From assembly GCA_003662645.1 (NCBI GenBank), contig QMYL01000038.1, forward strand, positions 1 to 7,690: a stretch of DNA of 7,690 nt, written 5' to 3'. Positions 1 to 5,543 of this stretch are shown piece after piece (the first letter of the stretch is position 1; every line of letters begins with the position of its first letter). This DNA comes from Candidatus Bathyarchaeota archaeon (lineage in GTDB: Archaea; Thermoproteota; Bathyarchaeia; Bathyarchaeales; B26-1). A model generated the notes under the pieces. That model did no database searches, had not been told where the DNA came from, and saw only the letters and a program-made list of their open reading frames with translations. Position numbers and translations under genes: made by a program.

Positions 1-2
1 CT

Positions 3-113
3 TATGAGGTATGCGTACCCTTCCACATTCATCATCGAATGCCAACTGTGGAGGATGTTGATCGAATGACTAGGCATGCAGCCCAATACCTCAGGAAGCT
101 TTTAGGCAAGTAA
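3..113 (+). CDS. C-terminal tail of an unrecognised protein (partial, 5' end outside window)
   Basis: An open plus-strand frame enters from the left edge and ends at TAA 111-113, coding 36 residues. The tail reads ...PFHIHHRMPTVEDVDR... and then a basic amphipathic helix ending LRKLLGK. A short His-rich segment followed by 'PTVEDVDR' and a terminal helix resembles the end of M28/M20-type metallopeptidases, but the piece is too short to assign. The other two forward frames are closed by stops at about 5 and 69. Only about 30 bases separate this stop from the aminotransferase start region and no promoter is evident between them, so the two genes are probably cotranscribed. Confidence 0.5.
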   Translation, partial: YEVCVPFHIHHRMPTVEDVDRMTRHAAQYLRKLLGK

Positions 114-144
114 CCATCTGGACGTAACCTTGGGGATGGATGGA

Positions 145-1443
145 ATGGGTGAGAAGCTTGCGATTCATGGAGGTCCAAAGGCAATTACGCGTGAGAAAGA
201 GCTGGCCGAGGTTAGGAGGTGGCCAGTCTTCACTGAAGAGGAGAAGAGAGCTGTCATCGATGTCTTGGAAAGCGGCAACGTTTATGCTCCCATAGCTGAG
301 TTCGAGAGAGAGTTTGCTACGTATATGGGCGTTCGATATGCTTTAGCAACAAATAACGGAACCTCGGCGATTCATTCAGCTTATTTCGCTGTCGGCGTAG
401 GTCCGGGGGACGAGGTGATCACCTCCGCTTATACCTGGCATCTTCAAGTCGGTCAAATATTAGCCTTACATGCAATTCCCGTCTTCTGCGATATTGATCC
501 TAAATCAGCATGCATCGACCCGGACGACGTCAAACGTAAAATTTCTCCCAGAACCAAAGCGATCGCTGTTGTTCATCCATACGGAGCTATTGCGCCGATA
601 GATGAGATCGTGGAGATAGCTCGAGATCACGGGATCGCGGTTATAGAAGACTGCTCTCACGCTCACGGAGCTAAATACAAGGGAAGGATGGTGGGAACAT
701 TCGGCGACATCGGCTGTTTCAGTCTCCAAGCTAGTAAGCTGATGACGGCGATTGAAGGCGGAATCATGATAACAAACAACGAGGAATACTATGAGAGGGC
801 CTGTGTACTTGGCCATTACAAGAGAATTCCGAGGTTAAAATCTGAGAGGTATAGAAGGTTCTATGAACCCGGCAAGGAGATGGCTCCGGCATGCTTCGGA
901 TTCAAATACCGGATTCATCCGCTTGCGGCGGCCATAGCCAGAGTTCAACTCAAACACCTCGACGAGTGGACTAAGATCCGGAGAAAGAACATGTGTTACA
1001 TAACTGAACGATTGAAAGAGGTTGGAGAGGAGCATGGAGGAGTTTTCGAGCCTCCCTACGAAAGACCTGGCGGTGAACGCGTATGGCTAAACTATATTTG
1101 TCAGTACTACGCTGATAAATCGGGCGTTTCAAGGGAGAACTTCATTAAAGCTTTGAACGCTGAGGGTCTCCCGACAAATCCGGGGAGGACAGGTTATCTA
1201 CCCGTATATTGGAACCCCCTTTACCAGGAGAGAGTTAGCATTTGGAAAGAGGGATATCCCTTCGACGCTCCATATGTCAGTCGCAAGGTTACATATCCCA
1301 AAGGGTTATGCCCTGAAGCCGAACGCTTCTTCAAGAGAACCGTTGGCCTGCCAGTGCTACATAGAGAGGCTAGTAGAGAACTCCTTGACGAGTATGTTGG
1401 AGCTGTAGTGAAAGTTCTCCGTAACCTCGACAGCCTTAAATAA
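145..1443 (+). CDS. DegT/DnrJ/EryC1/StrS-family PLP-dependent aminotransferase
   Basis: Predicted cytoplasmic fold-type I PLP aminotransferase of the sugar/cyclitol aminotransferase family, about 432 residues (family usually 360-440). Counting from the upstream TTG at 130, visible landmarks are the phosphate-binding NNGTSA (75-80), the PGDEVI turn (92-97), the PLP-pyridine aspartate in VIED (Asp174) followed by CSHAHGA, and the Schiff-base lysine in FSLQASKL (Lys203) followed by an EGG turn. The C-terminal part ends in a typical 'LPVLHREASRE' segment. Family members usually transfer an amino group from glutamate or glutamine to a keto-sugar or related ketone; the substrate cannot be read from sequence. 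Start choice: in-frame TTG130, ATG136 and ATG145 are all possible and none has a clear Shine-Dalgarno. ATG145 gives the family-like start MGEKLAIHGG and is preferred. A DUF3604 gene follows after 234 bp with its own promoter. Confidence 0.9.
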   Translation: MGEKLAIHGGPKAITREKELAEVRRWPVFTEEEKRAVIDVLESGNVYAPIAEFEREFATYMGVRYALATNNGTSAIHSAYFAVGVGPGDEVITSAYTWHLQVGQILALHAIPVFCDIDPKSACIDPDDVKRKISPRTKAIAVVHPYGAIAPIDEIVEIARDHGIAVIEDCSHAHGAKYKGRMVGTFGDIGCFSLQASKLMTAIEGGIMITNNEEYYERACVLGHYKRIPRLKSERYRRFYEPGKEMAPACFGFKYRIHPLAAAIARVQLKHLDEWTKIRRKNMCYITERLKEVGEEHGGVFEPPYERPGGERVWLNYICQYYADKSGVSRENFIKALNAEGLPTNPGRTGYLPVYWNPLYQERVSIWKEGYPFDAPYVSRKVTYPKGLCPEAERFFKRTVGLPVLHREASRELLDEYVGAVVKVLRNLDSLK

Positions 1444-1453
1444 CCCTAAACGT

Positions 1454-1488
1454 TCTCGTTCGTGAGTCAGCTTTAGACCCGAACGAGA
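1454..1488. repeat. 9-bp perfect inverted repeat after the aminotransferase gene
   Basis: TCTCGTTCG (1454-1462) and CGAACGAGA (1480-1488) are exact reverse complements around a 17-nt loop, starting 11 bp after the aminotransferase stop. In RNA, two G-U pairs can extend the stem outward. No T-run follows, so it is not a typical archaeal terminator. An mRNA 3'-end hairpin or a protein-binding site is possible. Confidence 0.5.
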
Positions 1489-1541
1489 GTTGCGCAGGTC
1501 TAAGAATAGAAGAGAATAGAAAGGTGAGTATGAATTATTCC

Positions 1542-1574
1542 CTGAAGCCCCCTAAACCTTCAGATAGCTTTTAC
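1542..1574 (+). terminator. weak hairpin followed by a short T-run
   Basis: CTGAAG (1542-1547) and CTTCAG (1558-1563) form a 6-bp stem with a 10-nt C-rich loop. A short GCTTTTAC stretch follows at about 1567-1574. It could end the aminotransferase transcript before the next promoter. Support is weak because the stem and T-run are both short. Confidence 0.25.
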
Positions 1575-1620
1575 AAAATCTCATAATCCATTGGGTTCAA
1601 AGATGCTAACCATAACTCCA

Positions 1621-1628
1621 TTAAATAC
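1621..1628 (+). promoter_or_regulatory. TATA-like box for the DUF3604 gene
   Basis: TTAAATAC sits 50 bp before the TTG start. The usual archaeal TATA-to-start distance puts transcription near 1650, giving a leader of about 25-30 nt that contains the strong ribosome binding site. Confidence 0.4.
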
Positions 1629-1662
1629 CGAGACTTAATATTACTAATGACGCTCAATTTAA

Positions 1663-1672
1663 GGAGAGGAGG
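1663..1672 (+). promoter_or_regulatory. Strong Shine-Dalgarno deciding a TTG start
   Basis: GGAGAGGAGG ends 5 nt before TTG 1678-1680. It is the best anti-16S match in the area, and no ATG nearby is better placed, so it supports the rare TTG initiation codon of the DUF3604 gene. Confidence 0.7.
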
Positions 1673-1677
1673 CATAT

Positions 1678-3684
1678 TTGGACAGGTTTAAACTTATAGA
1701 TCTACTTGGGAAAATGTATAGGGTTCCGAGAGAGGCCGCTGACCTGATGAAAAGTTTAGGTTTGATCCAGTGGATGGCGAGTGTGGATGTGCCTGACCCC
1801 AGAGGTGCAGGGATCATCAAGGTGACACCTGAAGTTTTGAGGGTTGCAAGGAAAGGTAAGATCCTGCTGAGATATTTTGCTGGTTTCAAGGGTATTGCTC
1901 CAGGCGGAAGTCTGTTCTTGGTAATTAAAGCGGGCGGGCTTCTACCACCTCTACAAGTCAGTGATCCGTTGGCTGCCAATTACGTTAAGTGTGTAGCCTC
2001 AAATGGAGCTCCTCTAAAAGTAGATCTGGAGAGAGATCTTTACTACTATGTTTGGATTAGACTTCAAGAACGTGGACTTCATGAAGGCCAAAGCATCCTG
2101 GTAATCCTTGGCGACGACTCTGAAGGGTCCCCCGGAATGACCCTAAGAGAGTTCGCATGCAAGATCGTCTTTGAGGCTTGGGTGGATTGCTACGGAAAGG
2201 AGGAATTCATCCGTTTACAGGATCAGCCATCCGTAAGAATCGTTGGGGGACCAGCGTCAACGCTCGACGTGATAGTTCCATCGATTATCTATCCAGGAGA
2301 GCCTATAAAGACCGTTGTAAGGGCAGTTGATCACTTCGGGAACGTCGTACCCGATTACACAGGTCCAATCCGCATAGTTGGTGACGGATTCAAGATCACT
2401 CAACGCTTCGAGAAGAGAGATAAGGGCGTGATCAGCTTTGACTTGCCATACTCAACATTCGGGGACAAAAAGAGATTCAAGATCAGCGTTAAGGATGCCC
2501 ATGGAAACCTAAAAGGATTCAGCAACCCATCTACTCTTAAGGGTCGAGATGATGAGTATGGTAAGGGTGGCTATAGGATCTTCTGGGGGGACATCCATGG
2601 GCATACGGGCCTCTCCTCCGCAGCTTACGGAACCCCATTCGAGTATTATGAGTTCGCTAGGGATGTCGCGGCGTTAGACTTCTGCGCCCTCACAGATCAC
2701 GACCATTATATGACCCCGGAGAAGTGGGCGATCATAAGGGAAGCAGCCTCAGCCTTCAACGAACCCCATAAGTTTGTAACGTTCCTCGGGTATGAATGGA
2801 CTCACGGCTCTGGGGGTGGAACTCTAATCCCGGGCAAGTACTTCGGCCATAAGTGCGTATACTTTCCAACAGATGTCGGAACCTATTACACATACACCCG
2901 GATGGAGGAGGCGCCAGACCCCGAAAGCCTGTGGCGCTGCCTAGAAGGAACAGGAGCCCTCGTAATACCCCACCATACAGCGTACCCCCTAGGCTATGAT
3001 CAAGTCTCTGGAACAGATTGGAGGTACCACAACCCACGTTTTGAGAGGCTCGTTGAGATATACTCAAGGCATGGAAGCTCAGAGAAGGCTGGCGGGTTAA
3101 GGCCGATCATGATTCTAGAACGTTTAAGATCAGGTAAGATCAAGAGGACACCCGCCTTTAACCCTGAAGGCTCGGTTCAAGGAGCCTTAGCCAGAGGCCT
3201 CCGCCTCGGATTCGTCGCGGGTTCAGATACTCAGCTCGGTTGCCCAGGTAACCAGATAAGAAATGAGCCGCGGGCGTCCTCGAGTTATAATGGCGGGTTA
3301 ACAGCAGTCTACGCAAGGGAGCTAACACGATCCTCCATATGGGAGGCTTTGTGGAATAGGAGGTGCTACGCTACCACAGGTCAGAGAATAGTCCTCTCAT
3401 TTAAGGTGAACGGCCACATCATGGGTGAGGAGTTCCGGTTGAGAGGGAATGAACCGCGGACGATTCACGCCGAGGTCTTAGGTACAAGCGAGATAAGCAA
3501 GGTTACCGTAGTTAGAGACGGAGAAGATTGGTACATACATAAAGGTACAAGTACCCATGAGGAGATCACGGTAGTAGACAACTCACCGCTTAAGAAGGTT
3601 ACATACTACTATGTTAGGATATTACAAGAGGATGGAGGGATGGCGTGGTCATCACCTATTTGGGCATCCCCAAGCAAAGTTTAG
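1678..3684 (+). CDS. DUF3604 protein, PHP-like predicted metal-dependent hydrolase
   Basis: A 668-residue protein. The central and C-terminal part matches the DUF3604 pattern, a PHP-related amidohydrolase-like fold. It contains FWGDIHGHTGLS (His307, His309), YEFARDVAALDFCALTDHDHY (Asp340, His341, Asp342, His343), GYEWTH (Glu373), the PHH pair (His432, His433), EIYSRHG (His465) and GSDTQ (Asp517). These are the expected metal ligands of a phosphoesterase/hydrolase-type site, and none is obviously missing. Residues about 1-290 form an additional N-terminal region of beta-rich character, including an Ig-like stretch near 195-280 ('PGEPIKTVVRAVDHFGNVVPDYTGPI'). There is no signal peptide or membrane segment, so it is probably cytoplasmic. 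The substrate is unknown. The TTG start is fixed by a strong Shine-Dalgarno 5 nt upstream. The preceding PLP aminotransferase suggests small-molecule or carbohydrate metabolism, but this is inference only. Confidence 0.88.
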   Translation: MDRFKLIDLLGKMYRVPREAADLMKSLGLIQWMASVDVPDPRGAGIIKVTPEVLRVARKGKILLRYFAGFKGIAPGGSLFLVIKAGGLLPPLQVSDPLAANYVKCVASNGAPLKVDLERDLYYYVWIRLQERGLHEGQSILVILGDDSEGSPGMTLREFACKIVFEAWVDCYGKEEFIRLQDQPSVRIVGGPASTLDVIVPSIIYPGEPIKTVVRAVDHFGNVVPDYTGPIRIVGDGFKITQRFEKRDKGVISFDLPYSTFGDKKRFKISVKDAHGNLKGFSNPSTLKGRDDEYGKGGYRIFWGDIHGHTGLSSAAYGTPFEYYEFARDVAALDFCALTDHDHYMTPEKWAIIREAASAFNEPHKFVTFLGYEWTHGSGGGTLIPGKYFGHKCVYFPTDVGTYYTYTRMEEAPDPESLWRCLEGTGALVIPHHTAYPLGYDQVSGTDWRYHNPRFERLVEIYSRHGSSEKAGGLRPIMILERLRSGKIKRTPAFNPEGSVQGALARGLRLGFVAGSDTQLGCPGNQIRNEPRASSSYNGGLTAVYARELTRSSIWEALWNRRCYATTGQRIVLSFKVNGHIMGEEFRLRGNEPRTIHAEVLGTSEISKVTVVRDGEDWYIHKGTSTHEEITVVDNSPLKKVTYYYVRILQEDGGMAWSSPIWASPSKV

Positions 3685-3905
3685 AATGTGCAGATGACAT
3701 ACACCAACGATGTCGACGTATTTCATCAGGTTTTGTATAGAGACAGATTCATCCGTAAAACCCACAACGGGACAATGATCTTCACCTTCGCCTAGGATCA
3801 GGCTTAGTGGCATATCTGGCATCCATACCAGACATCTCAAAAAGATAGTTCGCGGATCATCTTCTACCGAGAATTACCTTTACAGTTAAACCACTAACTG
3901 AAGGG

Positions 3906-3913
3906 TTTATATC
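3906..3913 (+). promoter_or_regulatory. Orphan TATA-like box
   Basis: TTTATATC within an AT-rich run would place a transcription start near 3938. No good protein gene follows, so it either drives an untranslated RNA covering the palindromes and foldable segment, or is fortuitous. Confidence 0.3.
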
Positions 3914-3978
3914 TAATAAAATAGCCCATACACGGCGGACCCATAGGCGATGAAACATGCATCTCTCCGTTCCTAATC

Positions 3979-4016
3979 CTTTGTTAAACAAAGAGAAAAA
4001 GTTATTGTTAAACAAT
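3979..4016. repeat. Two tandem palindromes sharing TTGTTAAACAA
   Basis: CTTTGTTAAACAAAG (3979-3993) is a 15-bp palindrome with 7-bp arms around a central A. ATTGTTAAACAAT (4004-4016) is a second copy with 6-bp arms. They share an identical 11-bp core, and their centres (3986 and 4010) are 24 bp apart. Paired palindromes of this size are typical of dimeric transcription-factor operators. No regulated gene is evident immediately downstream. Confidence 0.55.
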
Positions 4017-4042
4017 TCAGGGGCTTGGGTGGTGAGGGTCTA

Positions 4043-4112
4043 TGGAGGGAGCTCTCATCTAGAGCCTCAAAAAGAAACTCTTATTAAGACTCGAAGAGGC
4101 AGACTCCCTCTA
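4043..4112 (+). ncRNA. Possible structured RNA segment
   Basis: TGGAGGGAG (4043-4051) can pair with CTCCCTCTA (4104-4112) through seven Watson-Crick pairs plus a G-U and a U-A. Inside it, GCCTC (4064-4068) pairs with GAGGC (4096-4100), and CTCT/AGAG (4052-4055 with 4061-4064) is a competing small hairpin. It lies downstream of the TATA-like box at 3906. It matches no RNA family that I recognise, and chance folding is possible. Confidence 0.2.
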
Positions 4113-4149
4113 ACCTACCTTAACAGCATCGGATGTGGGAAACGAAAAA

Positions 4150-4157
4150 GATATATG
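4150..4157 (+). promoter_or_regulatory. TATA box of tRNA-Tyr
   Basis: GATATATG, preceded by a purine-rich BRE-like ACGAAAAA, is centred 30 bp before the first tRNA base. This is the expected position for archaeal tRNA transcription starting a few bases upstream of 4184. Confidence 0.55.
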
Positions 4158-4214
4158 TGCTTTCTTATTCTTGAAAAATTGGTCGGGCGGTAGCTCAGCT
4201 TGGTAGAGCTTCCG

Positions 4215-4246
4215 AACCAGCCAGGTTATTCATGGCTGGTGGAGAG
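4215..4246 (+). other. tRNA-Tyr intron 1 (32 nt, position 30/31, anticodon stem)
   Basis: Bulge-helix-bulge fold: central helix CTTC (4209-4212) with GGAG (4241-4244). The 5' bulge CGA is cut after 4214 and the 3' bulge AGG after 4246. The inner helix is ACCAGCCA (4216-4223) with TGGCTGGT (4233-4240), eight perfect pairs. Removal restores the fifth anticodon-stem pair (31-39). Confidence 0.85.
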
Positions 4247-4253
4247 GCTGTAG

Positions 4254-4300
4254 ATATCTACCGCCTGGTAGGTATCACCCAGCCTACCAAGCGTACAGAA
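4254..4300 (+). other. tRNA-Tyr intron 2 (47 nt, canonical position 37/38)
   Basis: The anticodon region CTGT (4248-4251) pairs with intron ACAG (4295-4298). The cuts fall after G4253 (position 37) and after A4300. Inner pairing is CGC/GCG (4262-4264 with 4291-4293) and TGGTAGG/CCTACCA (4266-4272 with 4283-4289). The 5' bulge is larger than the standard three bases, so the motif is relaxed. An alternative hairpin exists (see findings). Confidence 0.8.
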
Positions 4301-4322
4301 ACCGGAGTGTCGCAGGTTCAAA

Positions 4323-4352
4323 ATGGAGGCCTATAAAGGGTCTCCATGGGAA
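4323..4352 (+). other. tRNA-Tyr intron 3 (30 nt, position 59/60, T-loop)
   Basis: Complete bulge-helix-bulge. The central helix is TTCA (4317-4320) with TGGG (4347-4350), including two G-U pairs. Bulges are AAA (4321-4323, cut after 4322) and AAT (4351-4353, cut after 4352). The inner helix is TGGAG/CTCCA, extended by GCC/GGT pairs. Removal gives the standard T-loop TTCAAAT. Confidence 0.88.
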
Positions 4353-4394
4353 TCCTGCCCGCCCGACCATACTTGCATATTCTCCATTTGGCTC

Positions 4395-4850
4395 TCAGAA
4401 CTTAGTGTATACCCATGAGAGGATATCTCCGTCGTGGAGTATGTAGGCGTCGCATGCCACCGGACCCCAATCCCAGCTCTTAGTTGTCGAGTTCCATATG
4501 TACCATATCCAGAAGTGATTTGGGTCTCCACCCACCCCATTTATGGCTGTCACGAAGATTCCGTATTGTCCCTTGGTGTAGTTTAGCTCCGCTATCGTCA
4601 TCGTGGCTGTGAAGAAGTTTGACCCAAAGGGAACTAGGGTGTTGTTATGCCACGTCATGGTTCCATTCCCGTAATCTATCAGTATGTTTACCGCTATGTA
4701 GTTCTCGTATTTCTCCAGCTCCTTGAGGGCTTCTGCGTATAGTTGCTGGTACTTTAAGTTCTCTTGGTAGTAGTAGATGCTTAAGTATAGGGACACCACT
4801 AGGGCGCAAAGTAGGGCTGCAGACACCCAGATCCAGGGGGTTTTATTCAA
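4395..4850 (-). CDS. Membrane-anchored DUF4430 (transcobalamin C-terminal-like) ligand-binding protein
   Basis: About 151 residues. A single N-terminal membrane segment (about residues 8-28, 'WIWVSAALLCALVVSLYLSIYY') is followed by a short, charged, probably helical spacer (to about 50) and a DUF4430 domain filling the rest. Signature pieces are 'VNILIDYGNGT', 'ITAINGVGG'-like FVTAINGVGG, the aromatic FWIWYIW, and the ending GDILSWVY. Several N-X-T/S sites and the topology point to an extracellular domain tethered to the membrane. DUF4430 is homologous to the C-terminal domain of transcobalamin and intrinsic factor, so ligand capture for the adjacent ECF S component is inferred. Start choice: an in-frame GTG exists at 4859-4857, but GGAGGTGA overlaps it, leaving no spacing. 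TTG at 4850-4848 lies about 8 nt after GGAGG and is preferred. It starts 1 bp after the S-component stop, suggesting translational coupling. Confidence 0.85.
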   Translation of the reverse strand: MNKTPWIWVSAALLCALVVSLYLSIYYYQENLKYQQLYAEALKELEKYENYIAVNILIDYGNGTMTWHNNTLVPFGSNFFTATMTIAELNYTKGQYGIFVTAINGVGGDPNHFWIWYIWNSTTKSWDWGPVACDAYILHDGDILSWVYTKF

Positions 4851-4851
4851 T

Positions 4852-5433
4852 CTACTCACCTCCTTTCAATATGACCTTTCCGATTGTGTTTATGAGGACT
4901 GTGCCGCAGAGGAAAAAGAAGATGAAGTTTGAGATTTCATGGGCGAGTGCGAATGGTATCCCGCTGACTAGGGCTACGATTATAGCCCTCGGTGGGGGTA
5001 GGGCTATCATAAAGGCTGAGGCTATGTTTGTGATCAGATCATAGATAAACGTTAGGAAGAACCCCATAATCCCTAACTTCATATTTGAACTCCAGAACTC
5101 CCCATCCCCGATGGATAGGGAGTCAGAAACCTTAAAGCCGTACCTCGCGCATAAGCCTCCAGCAAGTCCATATAGGGTCTCACTAAGTGAGGTTGCGAAG
5201 AATATGAGTAGTTGGAAGCCGTAGGGGTTGAGCGTTCCATATATGAGCCACGTCAAGAAGCCAACAAGCATTCCGGGAATTACACCCATCAAGTAACCGC
5301 TAACGAATACAAAGAGGTCCATAAACTTTACATTTGGAATGCTCAGCATGAGGTAGTTTGAACCTACACATAGCGATGTCATCACCGCTATGAAGCCTAA
5401 CTCCTTCGTTGAGAGGTTCAGGTTGATCGACAT
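4852..5433 (-). CDS. ECF transporter S component (substrate-specific membrane subunit)
   Basis: A 193-residue hydrophobic protein with about six membrane segments (roughly 12-31, 37-66 as two short ones, 71-93, 119-142, 149-165, 166-185). The N-terminal 'IPNVKFMDLFVFVSGYLMG' followed by a Gly-rich second segment is characteristic of the energy-coupling-factor S-component superfamily. These subunits bind a vitamin or metal in the membrane and work with a T component and two ABC ATPases. None of those partners is in the window, so a shared ECF module elsewhere is expected. The ligand cannot be read directly; the downstream DUF4430 gene suggests a corrinoid or a similar cofactor. No Shine-Dalgarno precedes ATG 5433, and the TATA box lies about 30 bp upstream, so the mRNA is probably leaderless or nearly so. 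Confidence 0.85.
   Translation of the reverse strand: MSINLNLSTKELGFIAVMTSLCVGSNYLMLSIPNVKFMDLFVFVSGYLMGVIPGMLVGFLTWLIYGTLNPYGFQLLIFFATSLSETLYGLAGGLCARYGFKVSDSLSIGDGEFWSSNMKLGIMGFFLTFIYDLITNIASAFMIALPPPRAIIVALVSGIPFALAHEISNFIFFFLCGTVLINTIGKVILKGGE
4855..4862 (-). promoter_or_regulatory. Full-length Shine-Dalgarno for the DUF4430 gene
   Basis: On the minus strand GGAGGTGA lies just upstream of the TAG stop of the S-component gene and about 5-8 nt before TTG 4850. It matches the archaeal 16S tail over its whole length, so it decides for the TTG start and couples the two genes. Confidence 0.65.
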
Positions 5434-5441
5434 ATCATTTA

Positions 5442-5456
5442 GATGGATAATCCATC
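5442..5456. promoter_or_regulatory. Palindromic operator candidate in the S-component promoter
   Basis: GATGGAT-A-ATCCATC is a perfect inverted repeat with 7-bp arms and a 1-bp centre. It lies exactly between the TATA-like box (5459-5466) and the start codon (5433), where a bound protein would block RNA polymerase. Confidence 0.5.
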
Positions 5457-5458
5457 CA

Positions 5459-5466
5459 ATATTTAA
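5459..5466 (-). promoter_or_regulatory. TATA box of the ECF/DUF4430 unit
   Basis: On the minus strand TTAAATAT is centred about 30 bp before ATG 5433, placing the transcription start at or within a few bases of the start codon. Confidence 0.5.
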
Positions 5467-5498
5467 GCATTACCATCAAATAGAACACAAACTAGGGA

Positions 5499-5505
5499 TA
5501 AAAAG
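5499..5505 (-). terminator. T-run terminator candidate after rps7
   Basis: Reading the minus strand, CCTTTTTAT lies about 40 nt beyond the rps7 stop. Archaeal RNA polymerase can terminate at such T-runs without a hairpin. It also separates rps7 from the promoter of the uptake genes. Confidence 0.35.
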
Positions 5506-5543
5506 GATGAAAACTGTTAGAGGGATAGGTATAGGGAATGTTC

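Larger units (their letters stand above)
3685..4149. other. Gene-poor intergenic stretch between the DUF3604 gene and tRNA-Tyr
   Basis: No reading frame here is convincing. A plus-strand frame from ATG 3957 runs into the tRNA, and a minus-strand frame from 3840 overlaps the DUF3604 3' end; neither has a clear ribosome binding site or recognisable product. The stretch holds a TATA-like box at 3906-3913, two TTGTTAAACAA palindromes (3979-4016) and a segment that can fold (4043-4112), each listed separately. A small imperfect hairpin (TCTGG ... CCAGA) lies near 3814-3831. Confidence 0.6.
4184..4369 (+). tRNA. tRNA-Tyr (anticodon GUA) with three introns and encoded CCA
   Basis: Four exons (4184-4214, 4247-4253, 4301-4322, 4353-4369) join to a 77-nt tRNA including CCA. 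Acceptor strands CGGGCGG (4184-4190) and CCGCCCG (4359-4365) pair perfectly; the discriminator is A4366 and CCA is encoded at 4367-4369. The D-stem is GCTC/GAGC (4193-4196, 4206-4209). The spliced anticodon arm is TCCGG-CTGTAGA-CCGGA, with anticodon GTA at 4250-4252. The variable region is GTGTC, and the T-arm GCAGG-TTCAAAT-CCTGC is complete only after intron 3 is removed. The C1-G72 pair and the GUA anticodon are known archaeal tRNA-Tyr identity features. The introns lie at positions 30/31, 37/38 and 59/60. The DUF4430 gene converges on it, with 25 bp between the ends. Confidence 0.93.

Noticed and set aside
1530..1586. 18-codon frame (ATG 1530, stop 1584-1586) with a GGTGAG just before it, considered as a leader peptide
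   Set aside because: The spacing between GGTGAG and ATG is too short, the peptide has no attenuation-like codon runs, and it ends far from the next gene.
3652..3840. Minus-strand frame of 62 codons overlapping the end of the DUF3604 gene
   Set aside because: There is no ribosome binding site or known motif, and it overlaps a certain gene on the other strand. A decayed remnant cannot be excluded but nothing shows it.
3957..4193. Plus-strand frame of 78 codons before tRNA-Tyr
   Set aside because: It has no clear ribosome binding site, runs across the tRNA promoter into the tRNA itself, and has no recognisable motif.
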